Below, piece by piece: positions 50,009-59,332 of a stretch of DNA of 64,000 bases. Every line of letters begins with the position of its first letter. Position 1 is the first letter of the stretch. Origin of the DNA: Salinibacterium sp. SWN167. GTDB lineage: Bacteria > Actinomycetota > Actinomycetes > Actinomycetales > Microbacteriaceae. Position numbers and translations under genes: made by a program. The stretch spans positions 1 to 64,000 of the forward strand of contig NZ_JADYWU010000001.1 of assembly GCF_015864665.1 (NCBI RefSeq), read 5' to 3'. Below the pieces are notes generated by a model. It had not been told where the DNA came from and ran no database searches. It worked only from the letters and a program-made list of their open reading frames with translations.

Positions 50009-51669
50009 GATTGACCTCCCTCGGTGTCGACACTCTGCTGTTGCTGCTCTTCTTGACGTTGACGCTGAGTGAGCGTTCGCGTGCTGTCCTGATCTTCAAC
50101 ATGGTCAGCATGCCCGGAGGCTTCGAGAAGCATTTCGGGAGTAATGACCGTGATGGCTTCGGTATCCGCCTGACGTTCGACCAGACCCTGGAGCGTGCTC
50201 TCGGACGCTTCGACCTTCTCGCGACCGACAACCCACGTGTCTTTCGAGCCACCACCCTGCGAGCTGTTGACCACCAGCTGTCCCTCGGGCAACGCGACGC
50301 GAGTGAGGCCACCTGGCAACACCCACACATCGTTTCCGTCGTTGACCGCGAAGGGGCGAAGGTCGGCGTGACGCGGTCGCATGCCGTCATCCACGACCGT
50401 CGGAATCGTCGATAGCTGCACAACCGGCTGCGCAATCCAGCCCCGGGGATCCTTGAGGAGCTGCTTCTTGAGCGTCTCCAATTCAGCTTTGGATGCCGCT
50501 GGGCCAATCACGAGGCCCTTACCGCCGGAGCCATCAACGGGCTTGATCACGAGCTCATCAAGACGGTCGAGCACTTCTTCGAGCGCTCCCGGATCTTCGA
50601 GTCGCCACGTATCGACGTTGGGGATGATCGACTTCTCGCCGAGGTAGTACTCGGTGAGATCGGGCAAGTAGGTGTAGACGAGCTTGTCGTCGGCAACACC
50701 GTTTCCGACCGCGTTGGCGATCGTGACGTTTCCGAGGCGAGCAGCGAGCATCATGCCCGGGCTGCCCAACATCGAGTCGGCACGGAACTGCAGCGGGTCG
50801 AGGAACTCGTCGTCAACCCGGCGATAGATCACGTCGACGCGGGTGGGACCGGCAGTGGTGCGCATCCAGACCCGGCCACCGGAGCAGAACAGGTCACGGC
50901 CCTCCACGAGCTCGACGCCCATGAGGCGGGCGAGCAGCGTGTGCTCGAAGTACGCAGAGTTGTAGACACCCGGAGTGAGCACAACGACGTTGGGTTCATC
51001 CACGCCGCCGGGTGCACTAGCGCGCAGTGCCTGCAGCAACTTGTGGGGGTAGTCACCGACGGGGCGAACCCGCATCGAGACGAACAACTCGGGAAGCGTC
51101 TGCGCCATCACTCGACGGTTCGAGATCACATAGCTCACACCGCTGGGCACGCGCACGTTGTCTTCGAGAACGCGCCACGCACCAACTTCGTCGCGGATGA
51201 GGTCGATACCGCTGACCTGAATCCGCACGCCGTTGGCGGGCTCAATGCCGGCCGCCTGCCGATGGAAGTGGCTGGAAGAGGTGATCATGCGAGCAGGAAT
51301 CACACCATCTTTGATGGCATTCTGCGGCCCGTAGATGTCGGCCAGGAATGCTTCGAGCGCACGAACACGCTGTTTAACTCCCGACTCGACCTGTTTCCAC
51401 TCGGAGAGGTCAATAACCCGAGGAACCGCGTCGAGAGGAAAGGGCCTCTCTTCGCCAGCGAAGTCGAAGGTAACGCCCTGGGCGAGGTAACTGTCGGCGA
51501 GAGCTTCAGTACGTCCGCGCAACTCTTCTTGCGTCATTTGCGCCAGCGCGTCATGAATCTCGCGGTAGGGGCGACGTATCTCGCTATCGGCAGAGAACAT
51601 CTCATCCCACGCGGCTGGTCCGGTGCGTTTGGAGGCGCTTGATGTGTATCCGTCAAACAAATCTGCCAT
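50002..51669 (-). CDS. Circularly permuted ATP-grasp protein (type 2)
   Basis: ATP-dependent carboxylate-amine ligase-like protein of 555 residues. Conserved parts: GVTFDFAGEERPFPLDAVPRVI, RVLEDNVRVPSGVSYVISNRRVM, VVLTPGVYNSAYFEHTLLARLMGVELVEGRDLF and VIKPVDGSGGKGLVIGP, the ATP-binding glycine-rich loop. The C-terminus has a Gln/Glu-rich tail (RQRQEEQQQQS). First gene of the three-gene operon. By family it should form an amide or peptide bond; substrates unknown. Confidence 0.92.
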   Translation of the reverse strand: MADLFDGYTSSASKRTGPAAWDEMFSADSEIRRPYREIHDALAQMTQEELRGRTEALADSYLAQGVTFDFAGEERPFPLDAVPRVIDLSEWKQVESGVKQRVRALEAFLADIYGPQNAIKDGVIPARMITSSSHFHRQAAGIEPANGVRIQVSGIDLIRDEVGAWRVLEDNVRVPSGVSYVISNRRVMAQTLPELFVSMRVRPVGDYPHKLLQALRASAPGGVDEPNVVVLTPGVYNSAYFEHTLLARLMGVELVEGRDLFCSGGRVWMRTTAGPTRVDVIYRRVDDEFLDPLQFRADSMLGSPGMMLAARLGNVTIANAVGNGVADDKLVYTYLPDLTEYYLGEKSIIPNVDTWRLEDPGALEEVLDRLDELVIKPVDGSGGKGLVIGPAASKAELETLKKQLLKDPRGWIAQPVVQLSTIPTVVDDGMRPRHADLRPFAVNDGNDVWVLPGGLTRVALPEGQLVVNSSQGGGSKDTWVVGREKVEASESTLQGLVERQADTEAITVITPEMLLEASGHADHVEDQDSTRTLTQRQRQEEQQQQSVDTEGGQSC

Positions 51670-51754
51670 GTACAGACACTAGGCCGATTGAAACAGTTTC
51701 GCTCGCTAGTGCGTTGATTCAGCCGAAATGTCTTGCACAATTTACAGTTAAGTA

Positions 51755-52399
51755 ATGGCTGCCAACCTCCCCACAATTCTTGTTCTCCCTGGCGGAGGTT
51801 ATTCGCGACTCGCACCCCACGAAGGCGAGCCCGTTGCTGCCTGGTTGCGATCGATTGGCTGGAATGCCCGCGTCGTCGAATACCCCGTGAGCACCAAACA
51901 TCCAGCCCCTTTGCTGGCAATTCAGTCTGAAATTGCGAAAGAACGTGCGCTAGGGGCCCCGCTCGTGGGCGTTTTGGGCTTCTCCGCTGGCGGCCATTTA
52001 GCTGGTCACGCTGCCGTCGCGCCCGTCGCTAAGCCAGAAGAGCGCCCCGATTTCGCGGTGCTCAGCTACCCCGTTGTCAGCATGGTGACGCCGACGCACG
52101 CCGGGTCACGCGAAGAACTCATTGGGCTGGATGCCAACGATTATCTTCGGGAAGACACCTCTCTTGAGTTGTTGGTGACACCCGCCACTCCCCCGATGTT
52201 TATCTGGCACACCGCCGCCGACGAACCCGTTCCGGTCGCAGAGCACTCCTACCCGCTCGCTACCGCGCTGGCAGAGGCCGGAGTACGCCACGAACTGCAC
52301 GTCTTCGCGGACGGCAAGCACGGCTTGGGCCTTGCAGAAGGCACGCCAGCCGAAGCGTGGCAGGCGCTCTGCGAGATCTGGTTGAGCTCGCTGCGCTAA
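51755..52399 (+). CDS. Alpha/beta hydrolase (BD-FAE/xylan-esterase-like)
   Basis: Serine esterase of 214 residues. TILVLPGGGYSRLAPHEGEPVAAWLRSIGWNARVVEYPVS gives the oxyanion GGGY motif, GFSAGGHLAGH the nucleophile Ser, and the triad Asp/His lie in HTAADEPVPV and FADGKHGLGL. Architecture matches acetyl-xylan or pectin acetylesterases; no signal peptide, so it acts inside the cell. ATG at 51755. Stands alone. Confidence 0.87.
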   Translation: MAANLPTILVLPGGGYSRLAPHEGEPVAAWLRSIGWNARVVEYPVSTKHPAPLLAIQSEIAKERALGAPLVGVLGFSAGGHLAGHAAVAPVAKPEERPDFAVLSYPVVSMVTPTHAGSREELIGLDANDYLREDTSLELLVTPATPPMFIWHTAADEPVPVAEHSYPLATALAEAGVRHELHVFADGKHGLGLAEGTPAEAWQALCEIWLSSLR

Positions 52400-52435
52400 C
52401 AGCCGCTCGCGCGCGCCGGCTGCCTGTTCATTCCG

Positions 52436-53119
52436 CTAACGACGCAAGCTGAAGGCTTCTGCCTTGCTCGTGGGGCCGGAAACCAGAATGGTGTCGTCGG
52501 CAGCAATAACCGTTTTCTCGTCAGTGTAGGTCCACGCTCCGCCGTGCGGACGCACCGCAGTGACCGTGACGCCCGCCGTTGAACGAACCCGCGATTCCCC
52601 GAGCGTCTTGCCGATGATCGCGACGGGCGGCGCCATCTTGACGAGCGAAAAATCGTCGCCGATCTCAAGGTAGTCCTGCATGGAACCGCGCACGAGGTGA
52701 GCTACCCGGCGACCCATCTCCTTTTCGGGGTAGATCACGTGGCCCACGCCGAGTTGTTCCAGAATCGTGCCATGCGCGTCGCTCACCGCTTTCGCCCACA
52801 CGTGCGCCACGTTGAACCGCAACAGCAGCGAAGTCGTGAGAATGCTCGCCTGAATGTCACTGCCGATCGCGACAACCACGCGATCGAACTCAGGCACCGC
52901 CAACTGCTGCAGCACCTCTTCACGCGTTGAATCGGCGGCGACCACATGAGTGAGCTGGCCGTTGAGTTCTTGCACGATCGACTCATCCAGATCGATGCCG
53001 AGCACTTCAGTGCCATTGGCCATGAGCTCCAGCGCGAGGGCGCGGCCGAAACGGCCCAACCCGATCACCGCCACCGAATCTGCGGCAGCCACACTCGAAG
53101 CATCCGAACCAGAGAACAT
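52436..53119 (-). CDS. ktrA: Potassium channel regulatory subunit (TrkA/KtrA)
   Basis: Cytosolic gating protein of 227 residues. RCK_N Rossmann domain VAVIGLGRFGRALALELMANGTEVLGIDLDE binds ATP/NAD, then AADSTREEVLQQL and VVVAIG; RCK_C covers about 145-225. ATG at 53119 is eight bases after the stop of the TrkH gene; a TTG at 53134 is an alternative. Forms the K+ uptake complex with the neighbouring membrane subunit. Confidence 0.92.
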   Translation of the reverse strand: MFSGSDASSVAAADSVAVIGLGRFGRALALELMANGTEVLGIDLDESIVQELNGQLTHVVAADSTREEVLQQLAVPEFDRVVVAIGSDIQASILTTSLLLRFNVAHVWAKAVSDAHGTILEQLGVGHVIYPEKEMGRRVAHLVRGSMQDYLEIGDDFSLVKMAPPVAIIGKTLGESRVRSTAGVTVTAVRPHGGAWTYTDEKTVIAADDTILVSGPTSKAEAFSLRR

Positions 53120-53126
53120 GCGCAAT

Positions 53127-54521
53127 TTAGCCAATGATCGGCCTTTCTTTGGGAAGTTCATACAGGACAGCGCGCTCACGCAGAGCGAGCGCGGTAGCAA
53201 AACTAATCGGACCAAGGCGGCCCACAAACATGAGAACAGCGAGGATCAGTTGCGCCGCGACCGGCAGTTCAGGGGTGATGCCCTCTGAGAGCCCGACCGT
53301 GCCGAAGGCCGAGACGGTTTCGAACAGCACCGGGCTCAGCGGCAGCCCCGACAACAACATGATCGTGACCGTGGATGTCGCCACGACTCCCCCCGACAGC
53401 AAGACCACCGCGATCGCTTGGCGGTGCACCGCGCGCGACAGTCGCTTGCCGAAAACATTCACGACGCCGTCTCCGCGCACCTCCGCGAGGAGGATGAAGA
53501 ACAGCACCGCAAAAGTCGTGACCTTGATGCCACCGGCAGTGCCGGCCGGGCCGCCTCCGATGAACATGAGCGCGGTCATCCCGAACTGGGTCGCTTCGCT
53601 CATGGCACCGATATCGATGCTGTTGAAGCCAGCGGTGCGGGTCTGCACGGATTGGAAAAACCCGGCGAGAATCTTGGTGTGCCAGTCGAGCGGGCCGAGG
53701 GTCGCGGGGTTGTTCCACTCGATGAGCGTGATGTAGACGGCACCCGCGACGAGAAGCAGTGGAGTCGCGGCGATCACGATGCGCGTGTTCATGCTCCACT
53801 TGAGACGGTTTCCGCCGAAGCGCAGCAGTTGAATGATCACCGGGAAGCCGAGACCACCGAGGATGATCTCGGCACAGAGCGTGAGCGAGACCACCGGGTC
53901 GTCAACGAACGACATCATGTTGTCGCTGAAGAGCGCAAAGCCAGCGTTGTTGAACGACGACACTGCATGGAAAAGCGCGAACCACGCCGCCTCGCCCACG
54001 CTGTAGCCGTAGCGAAGCAGGAACCAGAAGAAGAGGATGACCGCACCGGCACCCTCGATGATGAGGGAAATCTTGAGCACACCGAGAATCAGCGACCGCA
54101 CGTCACCGAAACCAACATTCTTGGTCTCTGCCGCGGCCGTAATGCGAGAGCGCAGCGACAGTCTTCGCACGACGGCGATACCGATGATGGAGGCGAACGT
54201 CATGACTCCGAAGCCGCCGACCTGGATGAGCACCATGATGACGACCTGGCCGAAGCCGGTCCAATACGTGGAGGTGTCGACGATCACGTGACCGGTCACA
54301 CACATCGCGGAGACCGCAGTGAAGAACGCCTCCACGAGGGTTGCGCCGCCCGGACCGGTACGCGAAATGGGTAGCGCCAGCAGGGCTGTGCCCGCTGCGA
54401 TACCAATCAAAAACCCGAGAAGAGTGAGCTGCGCTGGGTGAACCAGTTTTCGCTTGCTCCCCGTCCCGCGAAGGATGTTGTGCACCGGGATACAGTACGC
54501 CTGTTTGGGGCCAATCGTCAC
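53127..54521 (-). CDS. ktrB: Potassium transporter TrkH/KtrB subunit
   Basis: Membrane pore protein of 464 residues with four M-P-M repeats. The four selectivity-filter segments are visible: SAMCVTGHVIVD, AVSSFNNAGFAL, QTRTAGFNSID and SAFGTVGLSEG. Function is Na+- or H+-coupled K+ uptake. GTG start (MTIGPKQAYCIP). Cotranscribed with the TrkA-type gene downstream. Confidence 0.93.
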   Translation of the reverse strand: MTIGPKQAYCIPVHNILRGTGSKRKLVHPAQLTLLGFLIGIAAGTALLALPISRTGPGGATLVEAFFTAVSAMCVTGHVIVDTSTYWTGFGQVVIMVLIQVGGFGVMTFASIIGIAVVRRLSLRSRITAAAETKNVGFGDVRSLILGVLKISLIIEGAGAVILFFWFLLRYGYSVGEAAWFALFHAVSSFNNAGFALFSDNMMSFVDDPVVSLTLCAEIILGGLGFPVIIQLLRFGGNRLKWSMNTRIVIAATPLLLVAGAVYITLIEWNNPATLGPLDWHTKILAGFFQSVQTRTAGFNSIDIGAMSEATQFGMTALMFIGGGPAGTAGGIKVTTFAVLFFILLAEVRGDGVVNVFGKRLSRAVHRQAIAVVLLSGGVVATSTVTIMLLSGLPLSPVLFETVSAFGTVGLSEGITPELPVAAQLILAVLMFVGRLGPISFATALALRERAVLYELPKERPIIG

Positions 54522-54575
54522 GACTTTTCATTCGCTACTGTTAAGAGCAACCACTGCAACGACCGGAGGCTCGCC

Positions 54576-55178
54576 GTGCCCAACGCCCCGGACGACCGGC
54601 CGCAGGCTCACCGGCTGCCCGCCGACGCTGACGAGCTCCACGCGCCGCTGCGCCGCCCGTGGCATTTCCCGCGCTGGCGACGGCGCTTGCGAGCCCGGCT
54701 GCCGATGAACAGCGACATCGAGATCACCCGCACGGTTGTGGGGATGCCCGAGATGATCCGCATCCGACCTCGTCATCTTGCACTCGCCGCCCTTGGTGGT
54801 GGGCTTGGTGCTGCTGTGCGATTCATCATCGCGCAGACGACTCCGATCTGGGAAACCCTCTCGCTCGGGACCGTGATCGTCAACGTCGCGGGGCCGTTCC
54901 TGCTCGGGCTGCTGCTGCAGAGTCTGGCCGAACGTCAAGAATCTAGGCGGATGCGCGTGATCCGGCTCCTTACTGCCGTCGGGTTCTTGGGCGCCCTCAC
55001 GAGCTACGCGCAGCTCGCAGTTGACATTGTGATCGTCTCTGAACGCCACCACGTTCTGCTCGCGGTTGCTTACGGTAGCGCAACGCTCATTGCCGGAGCG
55101 GGAGCCGTCTGGCTGGGCGTCTTTACGTCGAAGAGTTGGTTCCGCATTCTGCGCCAGCACGAACGGTTGGTTCGATGA
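54576..55178 (+). CDS. crcB: Fluoride channel subunit CrcB/Fluc (first of pair, extended)
   Basis: Membrane protein of 200 residues. CrcB core begins near residue 69: LALAALGGGLGAAVRFII, GTVIVNVAGPFLLGLLL, VGFLGALTSYAQLAVDIVIV. A polar 65-residue N-terminal leader (LPADADELHAPLRRPWHFPRWRRRLRARLP) is longer than usual. The GTG at 54576 has CGGAGG at the right spacing and argues the leader is translated. The phenylalanine box common in the third helix is ALTSYAQ here, so this half may be structurally divergent. Works with the second CrcB as a heterodimer. Confidence 0.88.
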   Translation: MPNAPDDRPQAHRLPADADELHAPLRRPWHFPRWRRRLRARLPMNSDIEITRTVVGMPEMIRIRPRHLALAALGGGLGAAVRFIIAQTTPIWETLSLGTVIVNVAGPFLLGLLLQSLAERQESRRMRVIRLLTAVGFLGALTSYAQLAVDIVIVSERHHVLLAVAYGSATLIAGAGAVWLGVFTSKSWFRILRQHERLVR

Positions 55179-55549
55179 TTCTCGGAGCACTCTTCATCAC
55201 CGTCGCGGGCGGGCTGGGCGCCGCCCTACGCCTAGCCGTGAACGCGTTCGTGCACCGCCGCATCCGCACCAACTATCCCGTCGCAATGTCGATCATCAAC
55301 ATCACCGGATCGTTTCTGTTCGGCCTCATCACGGGAATGACGGCCGGTCATTTCGTGCCCGAAGAACTCGGCCTCTACGCCGGAGTCGGCATGGTGGGCG
55401 GCTTCACCGCGTTCAGCACGACAAGCTTTCAGACTCTGCGGCTGCTGCAAGAAAACCGGGTGTGGCTCGCCATCGCGAACTCCTTCGGCATGCTTGCTGT
55501 CGCCGTGCTGGTAGCGGCGCTCGGACTCATGATCGGCCGGGCGCTCTGA
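55175..55549 (+). CDS. crcB: Fluoride channel subunit CrcB/Fluc (second of pair)
   Basis: Membrane protein of 124 residues, four helices. VAGGLGAALRLAVNAFV, NITGSFLFGLITG and GMVGGFTAFSTTSFQTLRL retain the conserved N, GGFT and FST phenylalanine-box residues. Its ATG overlaps the stop of the first crcB (ATGA). Dual-topology partner of the preceding subunit; fluoride export at the membrane. Confidence 0.92.
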   Translation: MILGALFITVAGGLGAALRLAVNAFVHRRIRTNYPVAMSIINITGSFLFGLITGMTAGHFVPEELGLYAGVGMVGGFTAFSTTSFQTLRLLQENRVWLAIANSFGMLAVAVLVAALGLMIGRAL

Positions 55550-55580
55550 CCCAGCCGTTCGCTGAGTCCCGACGGCGCAC

Positions 55581-56021
55581 TTAGGCGCTGATCGGCTCCA
55601 ACACGAAGACCGGAATCTCGCGCTCGGTCTTGGCCTGGTAATCCTCATAGTCGGGGTACGCCGCGACCGAACGCTCCCACCAGAGAGCCTTCTCGTCACC
55701 GGTCACCTCGCGGGCCATAAAATCACCCTTGATTCCCACATCGTGCAGCTCAACGTGCGGCTGAGCGACGATGTTGTAGTACCAGACCGGATGCTTCGGT
55801 GCCCCACCGAGCGAGGCAACAACGGCATAGTTGCCATCGTGTTCCACTCGCATGAGCGCGGTCTTGCGCAGCTTGCCAGATTTGGCACCCACCGTGGTCA
55901 AGACAATGATCGGCATCCCGCGCATGAGGTTGCCCTCGTGGCCGTTGCTGGCTTCAAAAACGTCGGCCTGGTTGCGGGCCCACTCTGACGTGCTGGGTTC
56001 GTACTCTCCTGTAAGCGGCAT
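55581..56021 (-). CDS. Deazaflavin (F420)-dependent nitroreductase family protein
   Basis: Split beta-barrel protein of 146 residues of the Ddn/F420H2-dependent quinone reductase group. Seen: [56 protein letters not shown], the family signature for cofactor binding, and the Tyr-rich end [23 protein letters not shown]. Uses F420 in other actinobacteria; cofactor here is inferred. ATG start. Confidence 0.9.
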   Translation of the reverse strand: MPLTGEYEPSTSEWARNQADVFEASNGHEGNLMRGMPIIVLTTVGAKSGKLRKTALMRVEHDGNYAVVASLGGAPKHPVWYYNIVAQPHVELHDVGIKGDFMAREVTGDEKALWWERSVAAYPDYEDYQAKTEREIPVFVLEPISA

Positions 56022-56116
56022 GGCTCCACGTTACCTGCCGACACCTGAGCCTGTTACTCAGAGATAGGTAGTTTTTACTCACGCGCCCGAGCACGGCCGA
56101 GGAGTTTACTTGGCGC

Positions 56117-56608
56117 ATGATCACTTCACAGCGCGCGCTGAAAAGCGCCATCGCCATCTCCCTTGCGGCAGGGCTCTCCGTCTCCCTCTCCGGCTGCTTC
56201 GGCAACCCGCTCGAGGACTTCACTGACAACCTCATCGAGAACACCGTTGAAAACGCGATTGAGGGCGCAACCGGTGTCGACGTGGATGTCGATGGCGACG
56301 GCACTGGAGGCTCGCTGCCGAAGTCGTGGCCCGCAGAAGTACCCGCGCCGGACGGCGACATCCTGTTCTCGCTCGGCATCGATGGGGGCTACAGCGCCAC
56401 CATCAACGTGGGGGATGAAGCGGCAGCGCAAGCTGGCTACGACAAGCTCGTCTCGAGTGGCTTTGAAATGATTTCCGAGCTCTCGCTCGGCGACGAGGGC
56501 TTTCTCTACGGTCTACAAAGTGACGACTGGATCATTCAATACTCGTGGGGAACCACCGAAGAAGACGGCACTCTCGTGAACATGATCGTGTCCGCGAACG
56601 AGGAGTAA
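56117..56608 (+). CDS. Small lipoprotein of unknown function
   Basis: Lipoprotein of 163 residues with lipobox LSGC (Cys at about residue 27). The mature part has an acidic Gly/Asp linker (DVDVDGDGTGG) and a compact domain with YSATINVGDEAAAQAGYDKLVSSGFEMISE and WIIQYSWGTTEEDGTLVNMIV. No known family recognised. The ATG at 56117 follows GAGGAG. No neighbouring genes on the same strand. Confidence 0.75.
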   Translation: MITSQRALKSAIAISLAAGLSVSLSGCFGNPLEDFTDNLIENTVENAIEGATGVDVDVDGDGTGGSLPKSWPAEVPAPDGDILFSLGIDGGYSATINVGDEAAAQAGYDKLVSSGFEMISELSLGDEGFLYGLQSDDWIIQYSWGTTEEDGTLVNMIVSANEE

Positions 56609-56632
56609 AGACCCGCTTCGTTCTCGCCGCTG

Positions 56633-59203
56633 CTACAGCTCGGCAAGAACCTCTTCAAGCTCAACCCGACCCTTGACCCCCAGCTTGCGATAAATACGAG
56701 CCAAATGGTTGTCAACGGTTCTGACAGACAACCCGAGCTGCTGGCCAATCTCACGACTGCGTTTGCGGCCAGCAGCAGCCCGGGCAATTGTCCACTCTCG
56801 CTCAGTGAGCTCGGCGGTGTGAGACTCCCCCGGCACCTGATCCATGTCGGCCGCGAGGCGGCGGGCGAGCAACGTTGCTTTGCGCTCCAACTCGCGCCGG
56901 TCGGCCTTCGCCGCGGTGCGTGCACCCGCGAGAAGACCATCGACCGCGAGTGCCGCTAATCCCGAGGAGGCAAGAGCGGGAGCGAGCACACAGAGGCGGG
57001 CGACATCCGCTTCGGCTGCCACCTCTGCCCAGTCGCGGATGCTGGCCACCAGCGGCGAAGGCGAGAGGTGCGTCAGCAATTCCAGTTGCTCGCGCGCGAC
57101 AGCGGGATGCCCCACCCGAATCGCCACAGTAAGAGTGAGGGCACTCAGCAAGAAGTGACCGAGGATTATGCCCTCGGCGGCAGCCGCGACGATCACGCCG
57201 GCCGCTTCGTCGGTGCGCCCCTCGGCCGCCAACAACCAGGCCTCGCACTCGGCGCGCTGCAGAATGACTTTGGCGTCGCCAGCATGCTCTGGGGTGATTT
57301 CGGAGAGCAGTTCTCTGGCTGTTTCTGGCTCACCCAACTGGGCGTCGACGGTGGCGTGCAAGGCAATCGCGGTGCCAAGCAACCCGGTGAAGTCGCGCCA
57401 CTTCAACTGTTCAACTGCCAGAGTGGCGAGCGATTGGGCGTCGCTCAATCGCCCCTCGTGAAGGCGCACAATGGCCAGCGCGAACGACCACACCCCGGCA
57501 GAATCTGCGAACCGGTCGAGGCGGCGCTGGGTTGCGAAATCGCGGGCGCGGCCGATCTCGGCTGAGGCAACGAGCGCCAAGAACTCGGAGAGATCGAGAA
57601 GCGAGCTCGCGAACGGCGCTTCAAAGCGGAAAGCGTTGGCGAGGGGTCGGGTCTGCAGAATGGCGGCAAACGCATCGGCGGGATTGCCCGCCATCGTCGC
57701 GATCATTGCCGCGGTGAGTCCCGCGTTCACGGCGCCGAGCCCGCCCTCGGGAGATACCGGGTCGGCGACCTCGGCGAGAGCTTGAGCGTCTCCCGTCATG
57801 AGTTGCCACTTGGCCAGTTCCGGACGCAGCACCGGCTGAGCGCGAGCATCCATTCGCGACAATTCGCACGTCACCCGGTCGACAGCATCCGAGGGTCGAG
57901 AGAGGCGATAAACCATGTGCTGACCCCAGCGGGCGAGGGCAATAGCCCGCTGTTCGTCATCGCCGGAGAGACCAATCGCCGACTCGAACACTGCGGACGC
58001 CCGGTCGGACTGGGCCAGAGCCGAGAGCGCACTCGCAAGCACCAGCTCAGGCGCGAACCGCCGCTCACTGAGTTGGGCGCGTTCCGCGAGCGATGCCGCA
58101 ACAGCATGGTCGCCGGCGGCATGGGCGTAGCTCGCCGCCCAATCCAAATCGTCGTTGCTGATCACGGCATCCGTCGAGATGAGCAATACCGTTGCCGTGA
58201 ATCGCAGTTGCTGATCGCCCATCGGAATCAGTCGACCCGCGATCTCCGTGACCAACTCTGCGCGTGTGTCCTGCGTCAGCTCGATCGTGAGCGCCTCGGC
58301 AAAGAGAGGATGCGCTAGCCGCAGAAGAGGTGTTGTTTCGTCGCCAGCGTCTTCGACAATGCCCTCGCCCGTAAGGAAGGCAAGCGCATCCGTCTCCTCG
58401 GCCCTCATGGCCGCGCGCGGAATGGGCTGCGCGATCGCAATGAGCTGAGCCAACCGACGCTGCGCGGTTGTGAGCTGCTGAACGCGGTCGGCAATCGTTG
58501 CGCGCACATGCTTCGGCAGCGTCGCGATCGACACTTCAACCCCAAAATCACCGCTGTGGATGCCACCCGCTCGCGCTGCCGCAAAAATGAGTTCGCGCAG
58601 CATCAGTGGGTTGCCGCGGCTCGCCTCGAAGAGACCGCGCAGGCTCTCGGGGCGCAACGTTCCGCCCAAATACTGTTGGAGGATCGACTGGCTGTGTTCG
58701 AGGCTCAACCCTTCGAGCTCAACGATGTCGATGAGGTTTTCGTGCAGCAGTCGCGCGATGGGGCCGTCGAGTTCGTGCGAATCCCGGGCTGTCAGGAGCG
58801 TCGTGACGCCGAAGACACGTACCAGTTGGTAAAGCACGCTCGCCGAAACGGCATCGAGGAGTGGAGCATCATCGATGACGAGCACAAACTTCTGCGGGTT
58901 CTCCCCCACCACACCGACGAGGGCCTGAACGCGGTCGCTCACACTCTCGAGATCGTGCCTGCCCGAACTGGCGAGCACCGGGGCAAGGGCACCGAGGGGA
59001 ACATCCACGAGCTCAGCGAGACCAATGACGGGGATCACCGTGCGTCCATCGGCGCGCAGAGCCTGCGAGATGTGGGCGCCCAATGTTGTCTTGCCGACCC
59101 CACTCGGGCCGCGCAACATCACCGACCGCGGTCGAGGGCCGCGAAGGGCCGCAAGCACAGCATCCCGCTCACTTTCACGGGGCAGAACCGGCCACCGTGC
59201 CAT
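56633..59203 (-). CDS. LuxR family AAA-ATPase regulator (LAL-like)
   Basis: Large regulator of 856 residues. N-terminal AAA domain with Walker A RGPSGVGKTTLGAH and Walker B FVLVIDDAPLL, a central helical repeat region (about 330-760), and a C-terminal LuxR helix-turn-helix LTEREWTIARAAAGRKRSREIGQQLGLSVRTVDNHLARIYRKLGV. The ATG at 59203 has GGGAGG upstream and starts MARWPVLPRESERDAVL. Such regulators sense a ligand or nucleotide and switch on large gene clusters; target genes are not obvious. The adjacent dehydrogenase gene is divergent. Confidence 0.9.
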   Translation of the reverse strand: MARWPVLPRESERDAVLAALRGPRPRSVMLRGPSGVGKTTLGAHISQALRADGRTVIPVIGLAELVDVPLGALAPVLASSGRHDLESVSDRVQALVGVVGENPQKFVLVIDDAPLLDAVSASVLYQLVRVFGVTTLLTARDSHELDGPIARLLHENLIDIVELEGLSLEHSQSILQQYLGGTLRPESLRGLFEASRGNPLMLRELIFAAARAGGIHSGDFGVEVSIATLPKHVRATIADRVQQLTTAQRRLAQLIAIAQPIPRAAMRAEETDALAFLTGEGIVEDAGDETTPLLRLAHPLFAEALTIELTQDTRAELVTEIAGRLIPMGDQQLRFTATVLLISTDAVISNDDLDWAASYAHAAGDHAVAASLAERAQLSERRFAPELVLASALSALAQSDRASAVFESAIGLSGDDEQRAIALARWGQHMVYRLSRPSDAVDRVTCELSRMDARAQPVLRPELAKWQLMTGDAQALAEVADPVSPEGGLGAVNAGLTAAMIATMAGNPADAFAAILQTRPLANAFRFEAPFASSLLDLSEFLALVASAEIGRARDFATQRRLDRFADSAGVWSFALAIVRLHEGRLSDAQSLATLAVEQLKWRDFTGLLGTAIALHATVDAQLGEPETARELLSEITPEHAGDAKVILQRAECEAWLLAAEGRTDEAAGVIVAAAAEGIILGHFLLSALTLTVAIRVGHPAVAREQLELLTHLSPSPLVASIRDWAEVAAEADVARLCVLAPALASSGLAALAVDGLLAGARTAAKADRRELERKATLLARRLAADMDQVPGESHTAELTEREWTIARAAAGRKRSREIGQQLGLSVRTVDNHLARIYRKLGVKGRVELEEVLAEL

Positions 59204-59332
59204 GACATGCCTCCCCGCCTCGACCAATGATGTGGCCGCCAGCATAGTGGCCGGGCGTCACAACCTGAATAACCTTCCATAAGGCATGCTGGAATGATCG
59301 CCGCCCGATGCCCCACTCAGGAGACCTGTGCC

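Noticed and set aside
54522-54575. Fluoride riboswitch before the crcB pair
   Set aside because: The spacer is only 54 bases and the GG-GATGG core and pseudoknot pairing of the riboswitch are not seen.
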